A stretch of 64,000 nucleotides of DNA. Source: Burkholderiaceae bacterium (GTDB lineage Bacteria; Pseudomonadota; Gammaproteobacteria; Burkholderiales; Burkholderiaceae_A). Of the stretch, positions 45,827 through 55,566 are shown piece after piece (positions within the stretch are counted from its first letter, which is position 1; each line of letters starts with the position of its first letter). The notes under the pieces were generated by a model, which made no database searches, was not told the origin of the DNA, and saw only the letters and a program-made list of their open reading frames with translations. The position numbers were made by a program, and so were the translations under genes. The stretch covers positions 109,308 to 173,307 of the forward strand of contig JAGYKN010000001.1 in NCBI GenBank assembly GCA_018401615.1, read 5' to 3'.

Positions 45827-47941
45827 ATGACCAGCCAGGCGCCCACGCGCGCCCTCCTGGTTGAACTCTTCACAGAAGAGTTGCCCCCGAAGGCGCTGCG
45901 CAGCCTTGGGCAGGCATTCCAAGATGCCATGGTTGCAAGCCTCTCTGGCGCGGGGCTCATTCCTCAAGCCTGCGAGACACGCGGATTCGCAAGCCCACGC
46001 CGCCTGGGTGTCTTGCTCTCGGCCGTGGCCAGTTGTGGCGCCACAGCATCGCGTCGCGAAAAACTCCTTCCGACCAGCATCGGGCTTGATGCCACCGGCG
46101 CTCCCCTGCCCCCACTCATTAAAAAACTCGAGGGGCTGGGCTTGACCCTCGGCCAGACCATTGAGCTCGACCAACTCCAGCGCATCCACGATGGCAGACA
46201 AGAGGTCCTCTGGGTCGACACAGTGGTGGCAGGACAAGACCTCTTGCAGGCGGCCCAGGCGGCACTCGAGGCGGCAATTGCCGCCCTGCCCATCCCAAAG
46301 CTCATGCGCTACCCGCGGCCGGGTCAGGCACACGAGGAGGTCCGATTCGTGCGACCTGTCCATCGGCTGCTCGCCCTCTATGGCAGTGACATCCTCCCCC
46401 TGACGGCCCTGGGTCTTGATGCAGGCCGGGTCACAGAGGGCCATCGGTTTCATTGCCCCGAGCCCCTCTCGGTTGCGTCTGCCCAGGACTACGAGGGCCT
46501 CCTTGAGAGACAGGGCCGGGTGGTTGCACATTTTGAGACCCGCCGAGGGCGCCTTGTCGATGGCCTGCTGCGGGCGGCTGGAGACGACCACATCATCATG
46601 CCCGAGGCCCTCTTGGATGAGGTCAACAGCCTTGTGGAGTGGCCCGTTGTGCTCAATGCGCAGTTTGATGACGGCTTTCTATCGGTGCCGCAGGAATGCC
46701 TCATCCTGACCATGCAACAAAATCAAAAGTACTTTGCCTGCACAGATGCCTCGGGTCGACTCGTGAATCGATTCCTCCTGGTCTCGAACCTCGAATCGAG
46801 AGACCCTTCGGTGGTCGCCCACGGCAACGAGCGCGTGCTGCGCGCCAGGCTCTCTGATGCAAAATTTTTCTACGACCAAGACCGAAAACGCCCCCTTGAG
46901 AGTCGCCTCTCTGGCATGGAGCAGGTTGTCCATCACAACAAGATTGGCAGCCAGGCCCAACGCGTGGACCGGCTGGTAGGCCTCTCGTTTCAATTGGCCC
47001 CATTGGTGGGGGCCGACCCAGGCCTGGCTCAGCGGGCGGCTCGATTGGCCAAGGCAGACCTGCTCACCGACATGGTCGGCGAGTTTCCCGAACTACAAGG
47101 CGTCATTGGGTCTTACTACGCCCAACACGATGGCGAAGACGCTGCCGTGGCCGATGCCATCAGGGGCCACTATCACCCGCGCTTTGCTGGAGACAGCCTT
47201 CCATCCAATCCCGAGGGCCTGGCGGTGGCCCTGGCCGACAAACTAGAGACCCTCGTGGGGATCTGGGGGATTGGCCTTGTGCCCACTGGCGAGAAGGATC
47301 CCTTTGGCCTGCGTCGGGCCGCTCTGGGTGTGGTGAGGATCCTGGTGGAGGCTTCCATTCCAGCCTCGCTCAGTCACCTCTTGGGCCAGACCGCGGTTGG
47401 CTTTCGCCCGGACTGGGCAGCCGCTGAGACCCTCAAGGCCATCCAAGACTTCATCACCGAACGGGGCCGACGCTATCTTCGAGACCAGGGCTTTGATGCG
47501 AATGCCATCGAGGCGGTGCTCGCCGAGTGCCCAGGGCGACTCGATCAATGGCGCCCGAGGCTCAAAGCCCTGGAGGCCTTCATGAAGGGGCCCGCCTCGC
47601 CAGCACTTGCGTCGGCCAACAAGCGCATCGGCAATATCCTCAAGAAGGCGCCCACAAGCCTGCGTGAATGCAACATCGATCAACTCGTGGAGCCCGCAGA
47701 GCGCGCCCTGGCCCAGTCCCTCTCAAGGGTTGGCCCGCAGGCCCAGGCCCACACAGCAGAGGGCCGCTATGCCCAGGCACTCGAAGGACTTGCCGAGCTC
47801 AGGCAGCCCGTTGACACATTCTTCGATGAGGTCATGGTCAATGCCGAGGACCCCTCTGTCCGTGAGAATCGATTGGCCCTGCTTGCCGCCCTACACCGCG
47901 CCATGAATCAGGTGGCCGACCTCTCGCGACTGGCCACATGA
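45827..47941 (+). CDS. glyS: Glycine--tRNA ligase beta subunit
   Basis: tRNA-binding subunit of GlyRS, 704 residues. It shows LLVELFTEELPPKALRSL at the N-terminus, the block DARFFYDQD-like AKFFYDQDRK, an HD-like segment around FPELQGVIGSYYAQHDGED, and KDPFGLRRAALGVVRI. The C-terminal anticodon-binding domain ends in FDEVMVNAEDPSVRENRLALL. Its stop overlaps gmhB as ATGA. Confidence 0.97.
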   Translation: MTSQAPTRALLVELFTEELPPKALRSLGQAFQDAMVASLSGAGLIPQACETRGFASPRRLGVLLSAVASCGATASRREKLLPTSIGLDATGAPLPPLIKKLEGLGLTLGQTIELDQLQRIHDGRQEVLWVDTVVAGQDLLQAAQAALEAAIAALPIPKLMRYPRPGQAHEEVRFVRPVHRLLALYGSDILPLTALGLDAGRVTEGHRFHCPEPLSVASAQDYEGLLERQGRVVAHFETRRGRLVDGLLRAAGDDHIIMPEALLDEVNSLVEWPVVLNAQFDDGFLSVPQECLILTMQQNQKYFACTDASGRLVNRFLLVSNLESRDPSVVAHGNERVLRARLSDAKFFYDQDRKRPLESRLSGMEQVVHHNKIGSQAQRVDRLVGLSFQLAPLVGADPGLAQRAARLAKADLLTDMVGEFPELQGVIGSYYAQHDGEDAAVADAIRGHYHPRFAGDSLPSNPEGLAVALADKLETLVGIWGIGLVPTGEKDPFGLRRAALGVVRILVEASIPASLSHLLGQTAVGFRPDWAAAETLKAIQDFITERGRRYLRDQGFDANAIEAVLAECPGRLDQWRPRLKALEAFMKGPASPALASANKRIGNILKKAPTSLRECNIDQLVEPAERALAQSLSRVGPQAQAHTAEGRYAQALEGLAELRQPVDTFFDEVMVNAEDPSVRENRLALLAALHRAMNQVADLSRLAT

Positions 47942-48537
47942 CCGATCGCCTCAGCCAGCCAGACCGGCCGATGGTCATCCTCGACCGGGATGGCGTGATC
48001 AACCTTGACTCCGATGGCCACATCAAGAGCCCAGAAGAATGGGAGCCGATTGTCGGCAGTCTTGAGGCCATTGGTCGGCTCAATCACGAGGGCTGGCGTG
48101 TCTTTGTGGTCACCAACCAATCGGGCCTCGCGCGTGGCCTCTTCCACCTCTCGCAACTCCACAGCATCCACCAGAAGATGCGCGAGCGCCTGGCAGAGAC
48201 AGGTGGGCAGATCGAGGCTGTCTTCTTTTGTCCTCATGGCCCCGATGCCGGCTGCAGCTGCCGAAAACCCGCTCCTGGCCTGCTCCAAGACATTGCCGCA
48301 CGTGTGGGCCATGGGCTTGAGGCTGTGCCCCTGATCGGGGACTCCCACCGCGACCTCGCGGCAGCTGCCGCCGTGGGGGCACGGCCCATGCTGGTGCTCA
48401 CCGGCAAGGGCCAACTCACGCTCGAGGAACACACCCGCGGCACCCGACCCCTGCCAGCGGGCACTCAGGTCTTTCGAGACCTCTGCCATGCGGCAGACCA
48501 CCTCCTGCAACAGAGCCCGCCGCTGCCTGGTCCATGA
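47938..48537 (+). CDS. gmhB: D-glycero-beta-D-manno-heptose-1,7-bisphosphate 7-phosphatase
   Basis: HAD-family phosphatase in ADP-heptose synthesis for the LPS inner core. The 199-residue product has motif I VILDRDGVIN, motif II VTNQSGLARG, a zinc-binding loop FCPHGPDAGCSC, the RKPAPG lysine motif and IGDSHRDLAAA. Position between glyS and plsC is common in betaproteobacteria. It is coupled to both neighbours by ATGA overlaps. Confidence 0.93.
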   Translation: MTDRLSQPDRPMVILDRDGVINLDSDGHIKSPEEWEPIVGSLEAIGRLNHEGWRVFVVTNQSGLARGLFHLSQLHSIHQKMRERLAETGGQIEAVFFCPHGPDAGCSCRKPAPGLLQDIAARVGHGLEAVPLIGDSHRDLAAAAAVGARPMLVLTGKGQLTLEEHTRGTRPLPAGTQVFRDLCHAADHLLQQSPPLPGP

Positions 48538-49253
48538 CCATCCTGCGGTCAATCGTGTTTGCATGCTTTGAGGCTATTAGCCTCTTGGTCTGGGGGAGTC
48601 TCTTTCTGATGCTCGCGCCCTTTTTATCTGACCATGCCCGCTATCGACTTGCCATGCGATGGCCAGGCATGGTGGTCTTGGGGGCACGCTGGATTCTCGG
48701 CATCCGTTGGGTCATCAGGGGACAGGCCCATCTGGATGCAGCCCGTGGGCAGCCCATGATCATCTGCTCCAAACACCAGTCTGCATGGGAGACCCTCTTT
48801 CTGCCGAGCAATCTGCCCGTTCCCCTCTGCTTTGTCTTTAAAAAAGAACTCCTGCGAATCCCATTTTTTGGCTGGAGCATTGCTTTGCTGCCGATGGTCC
48901 ATGTCGATCGATCGCAGGGTCGGCTGGCCTTCGAGCAGATTCAGTCTCAGGCCCGAACCCGGCTCGAGCAGGGTTTCTGGATGGCGTTTTTTCCAGAGGG
49001 AACGCGAACCAAGCCTGGCGAGCGCCTCAAGTACAAGACCGGGGCGGCCCGACTGGCATGCGAACTTGGGCTGCCCATTCTGCCGATCGCCCTCAATGCA
49101 GGTCGACTCTGGCCTCGCAATGCATGGATCAAGCGGCCCGGGCTCGTGACCGTCGAGGTGGGGCCGCCCATTTCCTCAGTGGGACAGACCCCGGAATCCC
49201 TGATGAAGGCCGTGCAGATTTGGATCGACGAGACCTCTGATGCTCTCCATTGA
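48534..49253 (+). CDS. plsC: 1-acyl-sn-glycerol-3-phosphate acyltransferase
   Basis: Makes phosphatidic acid from lysophosphatidic acid at the inner membrane. A membrane segment lies at residues about 8-32. The acceptor block reads SKHQSAWETL, an HX4E variant of the usual HX4D that I recall from several betaproteobacterial PlsC proteins. FFPEGTRTKPGE and LPILPIALNAGRLWPR follow. 239 residues is normal. The gene overlaps the next one by 14 bases. Confidence 0.92.
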   Translation: MTILRSIVFACFEAISLLVWGSLFLMLAPFLSDHARYRLAMRWPGMVVLGARWILGIRWVIRGQAHLDAARGQPMIICSKHQSAWETLFLPSNLPVPLCFVFKKELLRIPFFGWSIALLPMVHVDRSQGRLAFEQIQSQARTRLEQGFWMAFFPEGTRTKPGERLKYKTGAARLACELGLPILPIALNAGRLWPRNAWIKRPGLVTVEVGPPISSVGQTPESLMKAVQIWIDETSDALH

Positions 49254-49950
49254 GATCAACGGGGAGGTCTTTGGCTGGAGCCTCACCCGCTCGAAGCGCC
49301 GAACCGTGGGCATGGTCTTTGATGCGGGCGCGATTCGAGTTCGGGCGCCCCGCTGGGTCAGCGTCTCAGAGATTGAATCCATCCTTCGCAGCAAGCACCG
49401 ATGGGTGCGGGCCCGCCATCTCGAGTGGCGAGATCAGGAGCAACGGCGGCTAGAGCCAGCCCAGCAGTGGCACGATGGGGCGACCCTGCCTTTTCTGGGG
49501 CAGACCTGCAGCATCCGTCTGCTCGCAGGGGTCGAGCGTGTCACCTGGGTTGCCGATCGCGCAGAACTCCTGCTCCCGCTGTCTGGGGCAGCCTCAGCCG
49601 AGCAGATTCGAGACATGGCACACAGCTGGTTGCAGCAGCAGGCCAAGGGCATCCTGCAGGAGCGCCTGGAGACACTGGCCGAGCAGTCGGGCCGCGCCTT
49701 TTCTCGGTTCTCGTTGTCACATGCCAAGACACGTTGGGGCAGTTGCACCGTAGATGGCCACATTCGGCTCAATTGGCGGCTGATTCAATTTAGCCTGTGC
49801 GTCATCGACTACGTGGTGGCCCACGAGCTTGCGCACTTAAGGACCATGGACCACAGCCCAGGCTTCTGGGCCGAGGTGGGCAGCATCCTCCCGAACTTCG
49901 AAGAGGGAAAGGCCCTCATTCGCAGGGCACCGTTGGAGCCCATCCGCTAG
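49240..49950 (+). CDS. YgjP-like metal-dependent hydrolase (SprT/M48-like zinc motif)
   Basis: A 236-residue protein with the YgjP pattern: SKRRTVGMVFDAGAIRVRAP near the start, KTRWGSC before the active site, and the gluzincin motif VAHELAHLRTMDHSPGFW with HEXXH near residue 190. The activity of this family is poorly defined. It is encoded next to plsC in many betaproteobacteria. Its stop codon lies in the first copy of an 18-bp tandem repeat. Confidence 0.87.
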   Translation: MLSIEINGEVFGWSLTRSKRRTVGMVFDAGAIRVRAPRWVSVSEIESILRSKHRWVRARHLEWRDQEQRRLEPAQQWHDGATLPFLGQTCSIRLLAGVERVTWVADRAELLLPLSGAASAEQIRDMAHSWLQQQAKGILQERLETLAEQSGRAFSRFSLSHAKTRWGSCTVDGHIRLNWRLIQFSLCVIDYVVAHELAHLRTMDHSPGFWAEVGSILPNFEEGKALIRRAPLEPIR

Positions 49951-49993
49951 CCTTGACGCATCCGTTAGCCTGGACGCATCAGATAGCCTGGAC
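49940..49993. repeat. Three tandem copies of an imperfect 18-bp repeat across two gene ends
   Basis: Copies at 49940-49957, 49958-49975 and 49976-49993 share the pattern CCATCCG-TAGCC-TGAC with a few substitutions. Each copy holds a TAG in the YgjP-like reading frame, and the first TAG is the actual stop. On the other strand the repeat forms the last codons and stop of ksgA. The 28-base convergent gap is therefore made of this duplication. Confidence 0.9.
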
Positions 49994-50839
49994 CCCTCGG
50001 ATCGCCGGAATTGGAATCGACCTCAAGCCATCTTGACCTGTTAGCTGATTGGCCAGATCGATGTAGGCCGAGACCGCAATCTCCTCTGGCCGCTCGGTTG
50101 GCACAACGCCTGCTGCCTCGAGATCCAGATGTGGCAGCAGGTGGCCCAGGGTATTGCGAATCATCTTTCGCCGAGTTGAAAATGCTGCGGCAACAAGTGC
50201 CTCAAAGACAGCCCAATCTCGCACCCTCACAGACTCAGCCGGCAAGGGCCACATGCCCACCACGGCAGAGTCGACCGCGGGCGCGGGCGAGAAGGCAGTC
50301 GGTGGCACCTCCAGCAGCGTGCTCAGCTCGTAGCGGGCCTGCAGCATCACCGAGAGTCGGCCAAAGCGCTTTGATCCGTGGCCCGCGACCATGCGCAGGA
50401 CAACCTCCTTTTGCAGCATGAAGGTCTGGTCCACGATGCACTCAGCCAGTGGCAGGAGCAGAAAAAGAATCGGGCTTGAGATGTTGTAGGGCAGGTTGCC
50501 AACCAGTCGGATGGGCCCACCGAGGCTGCGCGCAAGGCTTGCAAAATCAACGGTCAGGACATCTTGTTCAATCAGCAAGACTCGCTCACCGAACCGGGCT
50601 CGAAGTCCGGGCATGAGATCTCGGTCGATTTCAATGGCCGTACAACTTCCGGCACCGGAGATGAGGCCCTCTGTTAGGGCGCCCCGTCCGGGACCGATCT
50701 CAACGATTCGGTCTCCGAGGCGGGGCCCGAGTGCATCAAGGATGCGGCCAATGACATGCCGATCATGGAGAAAGTTCTGGCCAAAGCGCTTCTTGGCCGA
50801 GTTCCTGTGATCAGCCGTCGTCGCGCTTGATCTCGACAT
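49979..50839 (-). CDS. ksgA: 16S rRNA (adenine(1518/1519)-N6)-dimethyltransferase
   Basis: Dimethylates two adenines in helix 45 of 16S rRNA late in 30S assembly. The 286-residue product has KRFGQNFLHD, the SAM motif EIGPGRGALTEGL, the catalytic NLPYNISSP and the C-terminal block FSTRRKMIRNTL. The family normally ends close to DLANQL; here about 20 residues more follow (ending RGVQAI), and these run into the tandem repeat. The ATG at 50839 overlaps surA by 29 bases. The pdxA gene often found between surA and ksgA is absent. Confidence 0.93.
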   Translation of the reverse strand: MSRSSATTADHRNSAKKRFGQNFLHDRHVIGRILDALGPRLGDRIVEIGPGRGALTEGLISGAGSCTAIEIDRDLMPGLRARFGERVLLIEQDVLTVDFASLARSLGGPIRLVGNLPYNISSPILFLLLPLAECIVDQTFMLQKEVVLRMVAGHGSKRFGRLSVMLQARYELSTLLEVPPTAFSPAPAVDSAVVGMWPLPAESVRVRDWAVFEALVAAAFSTRRKMIRNTLGHLLPHLDLEAAGVVPTERPEEIAVSAYIDLANQLTGQDGLRSIPIPAIRGVQAI

Positions 50840-52091
50840 AGCTGTTGGCCCGAATCTCTCGGGTCCAGTCATCAACCGCATCCGCGAGCTTGCGATCACG
50901 CAGGGAGAGTCGCGCGATGAGTCGCAGACGATCCTCTGTGAGTGGCTCTTGCTTTCGCTCAAGGACCTCGATCAGGTGGTAGCCAAAGACCGTTCGAATC
51001 GGCTCACTCAACTGACCCCTTGCCAGCCCGAGCGCGGCTCGCTCAAATTCCGGCACGAGGTCACCCGGATAGGCCCAGTCGAGCTCACCCCCCTTTACAG
51101 CCGAACCAGGGTCTTGGGAGAAATCCCTGGCCAGCCTCTCAAAGGGCTCACCAAGGCCCACCCGCCGGCGCAACTCCTGGAGCCGACGAACAGCGGCAGG
51201 CTCAGAGGTCTGTGCATCCACACGGATCAGGATGTGACGGGCCCGAAAGACATCGACCACCTGGCTCTTGATGCTGCTGCGCCGGTCATCGAGCCTCAGG
51301 AGGTGAAAGCCACCGGGACTCTGGACTGGGCCGACCCACTGACCTGGCTGCAGTCTCTCGACCGCCTTGAGAAAGAGGGCCGGCAGGCGATCTGATGGCC
51401 GCCATCCGAGGCTGCCACCCTCGCCGGCATCTGCGGCAATCGACTCGGCCCGTGCAATTGCTGCAAACTCCTCGCCGGCCTCAAGGCGCTGGGCAAGCGC
51501 CTTTGCCTTGGCGGATGAATCAACCAGAATCTGTGAGACGCGCCATTCCTCGGTCCTGCTCAGGCTCGCCCCCTGGGCCGCCAAGAAGGCATCTATCTCG
51601 GCCTCTGAGATGGTCATGCGATTGTCAACCTCGCGCTCTCGCAGACGGGTCAGGACAATCTCATCGCGAATGTCTTGACGGAATCGATCAAAGCCAATGC
51701 CCTCGGACTGCAGCTGGGCCCGCAGGGCCGAGACCGACATTCCATTTTGTTCGGCAATTCGATCGATTGCGCGATCGAGGGTGGGGTCATCGACCGACAG
51801 ACCAAGCTGGGCTGCACGCTGGAGCAGGGCAAGGTCATTGATCATCCGATCCAAGACCTGCTCTCGCAGCTGAGCCTCTTGCGGGGCCGGCTGGCGTGCC
51901 TTGGCAATGGCCTGACGGGCCTGGACGATTCTTCGCTGCAGCTCGGTCTCCAGGATGATGTCGCGATTGACCACCGCAGCGACGCGCTCGAGCAGCACCG
52001 GTTTCTGCCCGGCTGTCTGTGCCATTGCGGACCCACACATGGCCATGACCAGCGCCGCCCCAATCGACCAACTCGGAAACATCATGCGCAT
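50811..52091 (-). CDS. surA: Periplasmic chaperone/peptidyl-prolyl isomerase SurA
   Basis: Chaperone for outer-membrane proteins, including LptD. The 426-residue product has a signal peptide ending near SAMAQ, an N-terminal SurA domain (VAAVVNRDIILETEL) and two parvulin-type PPIase domains (about 175-275 and 285-385). The parvulin motifs are ILVDSSAKAKALAQ and ARHILIRVDAQTSE. It lies 14 bases downstream of lptD, the usual order, and overlaps ksgA. Confidence 0.94.
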   Translation of the reverse strand: MRMMFPSWSIGAALVMAMCGSAMAQTAGQKPVLLERVAAVVNRDIILETELQRRIVQARQAIAKARQPAPQEAQLREQVLDRMINDLALLQRAAQLGLSVDDPTLDRAIDRIAEQNGMSVSALRAQLQSEGIGFDRFRQDIRDEIVLTRLREREVDNRMTISEAEIDAFLAAQGASLSRTEEWRVSQILVDSSAKAKALAQRLEAGEEFAAIARAESIAADAGEGGSLGWRPSDRLPALFLKAVERLQPGQWVGPVQSPGGFHLLRLDDRRSSIKSQVVDVFRARHILIRVDAQTSEPAAVRRLQELRRRVGLGEPFERLARDFSQDPGSAVKGGELDWAYPGDLVPEFERAALGLARGQLSEPIRTVFGYHLIEVLERKQEPLTEDRLRLIARLSLRDRKLADAVDDWTREIRANSYVEIKRDDG

Positions 52092-52105
52092 CTGTTGACT
52101 CTCTT

Positions 52106-54467
52106 TTATTGGAAGTTATCGAACTTCGCCGGCAGCGGCGTGAGTTGATTGATCATTCGGTACCTTGGGATGCTGCGTTTTAAGGCGGCCAGCGGGTCTG
52201 TTCCGACCTTGGCAATGCCGTTGAGCTCAACCTGGAGGAAGACCGCATTGTCTCGACGGTTTGCGCCAGTGACAAACCGCTGCACAACGGCCCGTGCCAC
52301 CCAACACCCGCCGTCGTATTCCACCCCGGCGAGGGCCTCGATCAGGCCAGGCTGCTGGGTATTGTCATCTGCCCGCCGCCTTTGAATCGAGTGGTTGTAT
52401 CGGCCAACGGCATACCAACTGCCAACGATCGGCGTCTGGAATGCCAGATCGACCGTGTTGATGGCGTTCCGCGTGAAGCGGTAAGACAGGCCAACGGATT
52501 GGCCTAATTCTGGCTCATAGATGGTGCCGACGATGCCCCCTGCCAACGACTGGAGCCTGCTTGTGTATCGACCCAAGGCATCGATCCGCCAGGCAGGGTG
52601 AGGCGGGCGGCTGAGCAAAGAAGACATCCGACTCTTGTCCGTCTGGGGATCCGCCCGGCAGCGTGGTGCGCGTTGGGCACTCAGGTAGTGGGTCTGCAGC
52701 GAGCGTGGCACGAAACACCTCCTCGCCAGATTGCTGGGCCGAGATAGCGGGTGGTGATGGCCCCTGTCACCTGGTTCTGATCAGCAATTCGGTCGTGCCC
52801 CGTAAACGACATCTCTGACAGGAGTTGGGATAGGTTGATGCCCACCCTCCGGCGTCAAAGACCGGGTATTGACTCTGATCACGATAGGGCGTGTGGGCAT
52901 GCAAGAGCGTCGGCTCGAGGGTCTGAGCAGGGGCGTCTGCCCCCACTCTGTGCTGCGCTCAAGCGTCATCTTGGTGGTCAGGCTGGCCGTGGGCAAGACC
53001 CCGTCGTGGTGACGGGGTCTGGCGGGAGGCGTCGCCCACATTGTTCGCAAAGGCGCCAAGACTGGCAGCGCCGTATTTCAGGCTGGTGGCCGCCTGGCTG
53101 CCCTGGCGGCCCTGACTGTAGTGGGTTGCGTGGAGGCCGATCTTGGGGATGACATTTAAAAACGAGAGCATCAGGGGAGAACTCACCGCCCCGGTCAACA
53201 CAAAGCGATCGCCCTGCGCCAGGGTTGGGTGTTGAAAGGCTGTCGCCTCTGCATAGCCAGTCCAGTCAATGAGTGGTCCGGAGGACCCGCCCACCTGAAT
53301 GGCCCGCTCGGATCGACTCGCAGCGACCTTGGGCATCCAAGAATACGGCGCCAAGACCGGGGCTGCGCGGTCCTGCAGGAGTTGATACTCCTGGGCGGCG
53401 GCGGTGACGGCCCAGCCGAGTTGGTTGGTGTTGAGTGAGAGTGTTGCTGGCAATGTCCGTTGCGAGGCCGCCAGGAGCGATCCGCCGAAGTCGGCGAAAT
53501 AGTCGTCATCTGAGACTCGCGTGACATTGAGTCCCAAGGTGAGGTTTGATGACACCCTCGTGGTGTGCACGAGGCTGCCAAGCGAACGAGACCGCTCTGC
53601 CACGCGGTCATGCGGCAGAGACTCCACACCCAACACACCCAGGTGCTGCTCACTTAGATAACGAAACTCTGTGCCCAGTTGAACGCCACGGCGCGGCACC
53701 AGCCTCGGGTAGAGGGTCATGTCTCGATTTGGCGCAATGTTCCAATAAAAGGGCGTCGTCAACTCGAGCCCCAGTCGGGAGGTATAAGAGTAGGAGGCGG
53801 GCAGGAGTCCAGTGCGTCTTCGGTCGGAGATGGCAAAAGAGATGTCACCAAGGTTGACCAGCGGCACGCCACCCCAGGTCAGGACCGCGTCCTCTGCATC
53901 AGCAACCTCTCGAATCTGGTCGACCAACATGGTTCGAGCCCCAAGAGACCAAGCCGGCCTGTCCCTCGGGCACGTCGTGTACTGGGCGTCAATGAGGCGG
54001 GTGGCCTTGGGCTGAAGGAATTCAGCCACCTTTGCCTCACCCCTGCCATTGATTGCGGCAATCTCGTAGGTCACATCCTCGAATCGCCCCTGCATGGTGC
54101 CCAATTTCAGGTCAAGACGGGGGCCGCTGAAGAACTCACCCTCCCGAAAGAGTTGCACGTTGCCCTGGGCCTCTATTCGATTGGGCACCATGTCGAACAG
54201 AATTCGGTCCGCCTTGAGCGAGGTGCCGAGTTGCCGCATCTCTGCTCTGTTGATGAGGGTAACGGTGTCGTCGACTTGCCCGCCCACCGTCTCGCCAAAA
54301 AAGTACATTGGTGTCTCAGCATCGGTGAGACCCACCCTGGGGGGTGCCTCAAGGGAGAGTCGAGGGTCGACACGAAGGCCCTGGCCAACATCTGCCCGAA
54401 GGGGACATTCAGCCGCAAAGCTCATTCCTGTGACGGCCCCCAGCAGCAGGGTCAAAACAAGGCGCAT
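52106..54467 (-). CDS. lptD: LPS-assembly protein LptD, frameshifted in the C-terminal third
   Basis: Outer-membrane beta-barrel that inserts LPS with LptE. The first about 490 residues (54467 down to about 53010) are one frame: a signal peptide, an OstA/LptA-like jellyroll (NRIEAQGNVQLFREGEFFSGPRLDL, with Cys residues at the start and in YTTCPRDRPAW for the disulfides), then barrel strands. The last about 200 residues (52711 to 52106) are clean and include Cys in YDGGCWVARAV. Between about 52700 and 53010 the frame shifts at least four times, although the expected text is readable piecewise (VLPTASLTTKMTLERS, HTPYRDQSQYPVFDAGG, NQVTGAITTRYLGP). lptD is essential in most such bacteria, so errors are likelier than decay. 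It is divergent from amgK. Confidence 0.87.
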
Positions 54468-54509
54468 GTTCTATTATAAGAACGAAGCCCCTCCCCTCCC
54501 CTCCCCACC

Positions 54510-55552
54510 ATGATTCCGTCCCCCGACACGCGCCTTGCGGTTGCAGCCGAATGGCTTTCTCAATTTCCAGACCTGGACCCATTGAGCCTTCGCCCCGCCT
54601 CATCGGATGCCTCGTTTCGGCGCTACTTCAGGGTCACATCCGTGACCATGGCAGCCGCATCCTCATGGATGCGCCGCCAGACCGGGAGCCCCTTGATGCC
54701 TTTCTTCAGGTGGCAGGTCTCTTTGATCGAGCCGGCCTCAGGGTGCCGGCGCGGCTTGGTGCATCAGCAGCCCTGGGCCTGCTTCTGCTCGAGGACTTCG
54801 GTGACCAGCCCTATCTGCCATTGCTCAATCGCCAGACCGCACGGCCCCTCTATGAGTCTGCATGGCGTTGCCTGGTGCAACTCCAACGATGGGGTCAGGA
54901 CCAGTCGCCCGATGAACTCGCCCTGCCGCAGTACGATCGCACCAAGCTCTTGGCAGAGATGTCCCTCTTTCGCACCTGGTACGTCGAGCGTCACCTTGGC
55001 GTGCAACTCACAGCGCAAGAGGCCAGTGGCCTTGACGAGGCCATCGACCAGCTCTGTGAGCGGGCCATCAGACAGCACCAGGTGGTGGTCCATCGGGACT
55101 TTCACAGCCGCAACCTCATGGTCTTGCCCGAGACCCTCAAGGCCAACGGTCAGCCTGGCATCCTGGACTTTCAAGATGCCGTGGTGGGCCCGCTCAGCTA
55201 CGACTTGGTCTGTCTGCTGCGCGATGCATACATCGTCTGGGATGAGACCGAGCAGATCGATTGGGCCATCCGTTACTGGGAGGCTGCACGCCAGGCTGGG
55301 GTTCGGGTGCCAGCGGACTTTGGCGTCTTCTGGGAAGACTTCGAGTGGATGGGCATTCAGCGCCAGTTGAAGGTTCTTGGGATTTTTGCCCGTCTTGCCC
55401 ACCGCGATGCAAAGCATGAATACCTGAAAGACATTCCGGCGGTCTTGGCCTATGCCTCTGGGGCCGCACATCGTTACGGCCACCTCTCTGGGCTGGCCCG
55501 GTTGCTCGATCGGCTGGGCCAGGTCACCACAGAGACCCGCCTTACCTTCTAG
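54510..55552 (+). CDS. amgK: N-acetylmuramate/N-acetylglucosamine 1-kinase, one frameshift
   Basis: Sugar kinase of the anomeric MurNAc recycling route. The N-terminus from 54510 (LRPASSDASFRRYFRVTS) and the rest (ILMDAPPDREPLDAFLQVAGLF onward) are in different frames that join near 54635-54645. One inserted base there gives TSGDHGSRILMDAPP and a 347-residue kinase. The phosphotransferase motifs follow: VVVHRDFHSRNLMVL (catalytic Asp) and GILDFQDAVVGPLSYDLV (metal Asp). The next gene is murU, and the pair lies opposite lptD-surA as in pseudomonads, which supports the name. Confidence 0.88.
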
Positions 55553-55566
55553 TGAACGGGATAGCC

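Noticed and set aside
45692..46591. A 299-codon antisense frame across glyQ and glyS
   Set aside because: It spans two essential conserved genes and has no domain resemblance.
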